This document shows, piece by piece, positions 63,480-64,000 of a DNA stretch of 64,000 bases. This DNA is from an uncultured Verrucomicrobiales bacterium (lineage in GTDB: Bacteria; Verrucomicrobiota; Verrucomicrobiia; Verrucomicrobiales; DEV007). Position numbers and translations under genes: made by a program. Below the pieces are notes generated by a model. It made no database searches, was not told the origin of the DNA, and saw only the letters and a program-made list of their open reading frames with translations. The stretch's first letter is position 1; each line of letters begins with the position of its first letter. The stretch is taken from the NCBI GenBank assembly GCA_913058215.1, contig CAJXQE010000003.1, positions 1-64,000 on the forward strand, written 5' to 3'.

Positions 63480-64000
63480 TAGTTTTGTGCGGGTTTACGA
63501 TAGAGAAATGAGTCTGAAGTAAGCAGTGAGATAATGAGGGCCTTCATGCTCCCCTCATTATCTTGATATGCCTTATGCGCAGCCTTGAGGGTTGGAGCAT
63601 CATTAACCGTTTCATTACGGCCCATCCAGTAACGGAAGGCGTGCCTCACAAAAACCTGTTCCACGTATTCACTATTGGCGAGGCGATGGATAAGTTCAAA
63701 AGCGTCTTCAACCTTACCATCCAGTTCCTCCACACCACTGGCGATAATCTCCCCTCTGGCATCAACAGGATTGCCAAATTCATCGACTTGTTTCCCGTTT
63801 TTGATTTTTCGAAATTTGCCGACATGGTTGAACATTTCAAACGGCAGCCCGAGAGGATCCATTTTCTGATGACAACGCCAGCATTCACTCTCTCGAGTCA
63901 CCCGCATACGATGACGTAATGATTCTTTGGGTTCATCGGGTAAAACTGCATCGACTGTGATCGGCACTTCAGGCACGCCGCCACCTAGCAACCGCTCTCT
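63479..64000 (-). CDS. DUF1588/DUF1585 part of a DUF1592-type cytochrome protein (5' end beyond window)
   Basis: Only the last 173 codons are in the window; the gene continues past base 64000. The visible part holds the end of DUF1588 (GGGVPEVPITVDAVLPDEPK, MRVTRESECWRCHQKMDPLG with heme-c site CWRCH) and DUF1585 (FVRHAFRYWMGRNETVNDAP, SLLTSDSFLYRKPAQN). It is a close relative of the DUF1592 protein at 13432-16014, whose end reads [20 protein letters not shown]. The start codon cannot be given. The stop overlaps the DUF1552 start in a TAATG. Confidence 0.93.
   Translation of the reverse strand, partial: RERLLGGGVPEVPITVDAVLPDEPKESLRHRMRVTRESECWRCHQKMDPLGLPFEMFNHVGKFRKIKNGKQVDEFGNPVDARGEIIASGVEELDGKVEDAFELIHRLANSEYVEQVFVRHAFRYWMGRNETVNDAPTLKAAHKAYQDNEGSMKALIISLLTSDSFLYRKPAQN

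Overview
The window is a secretome-rich stretch of a PVC-superphylum bacterium, most likely Verrucomicrobiota and otherwise Planctomycetota. The evidence is the density of families that are abundant there: DUF1501 and DUF1552 proteins with twin-arginine signals, DUF1592/1588/1585 and DUF1549/1553 'planctomycete cytochromes' with CxxCH sites, secreted sulfatases, SHD1-domain proteins, a DUF1080 protein, ECF sigma factors and a giant Ser/Thr kinase. No rRNA, tRNA, CRISPR array or intact transposon is visible. The first 25 bases are an untrimmed Nextera transposase adapter, so the window begins at a contig end of an assembly.

Layout. 0-8 kb: a cut beta-propeller gene, a DUF1501 protein, a sialidase-esterase fusion, a Gfo/Idh/MocA oxidoreductase, a sulfatase-modifying-factor-like protein flanked by direct copies of an 80-bp intergenic repeat, and a graveyard with a kinase C-lobe remnant. 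8-13.3 kb: a LamG protein, a CE6-type esterase, then an AraC regulator divergent from a putidaredoxin-type ferredoxin and a cytochrome P450. 13.4-22 kb (minus strand): a DUF1552/DUF1592 pair, a polytopic membrane protein, a sialate O-acetylesterase and an alpha/alpha-toroid protein with a heme-c site. 21.6-25.4 kb: a bla-like locus (serine beta-lactamase-fold hydrolase, BlaI repressor, M56 sensor protease) in which the sensor domain is a peptidoglycan amidase rather than a penicillin-binding domain. 25.5-30.5 kb: an ECF sigma factor, a kinase-FGE-RCC1 giant and an RRM protein. 31-35.6 kb: a sugar isomerase-like protein and three SHD1 proteins. 35.9-43.5 kb: a beta-propeller protein, a DUF1549/DUF1553 + DUF1501 pair and an ECF sigma factor.

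43.9-60.5 kb holds two back-to-back paralogous operons. Each runs ECF sigma, FecR-like anti-sigma, DUF1552, DUF1592, sulfatase, with genes joined by 4-bp ATGA or TAATG overlaps. The leftward one continues into a DUF1080 protein and another sulfatase. The rightward one ends in a sulfatase-fold protein that has lost its catalytic site. A sulfatase C-terminal fragment lies between them. 60.5-64 kb: another sulfatase and a further DUF1592/DUF1552 pair, cut by the window end.

Taken together the genes suggest surface processing of sulfated, acetylated and possibly methylated polysaccharides, with local sigma/anti-sigma control. Two parts look least described: the amidase-type BlaR locus and the mirrored sigma-FecR-DUF1552-DUF1592-sulfatase operons.
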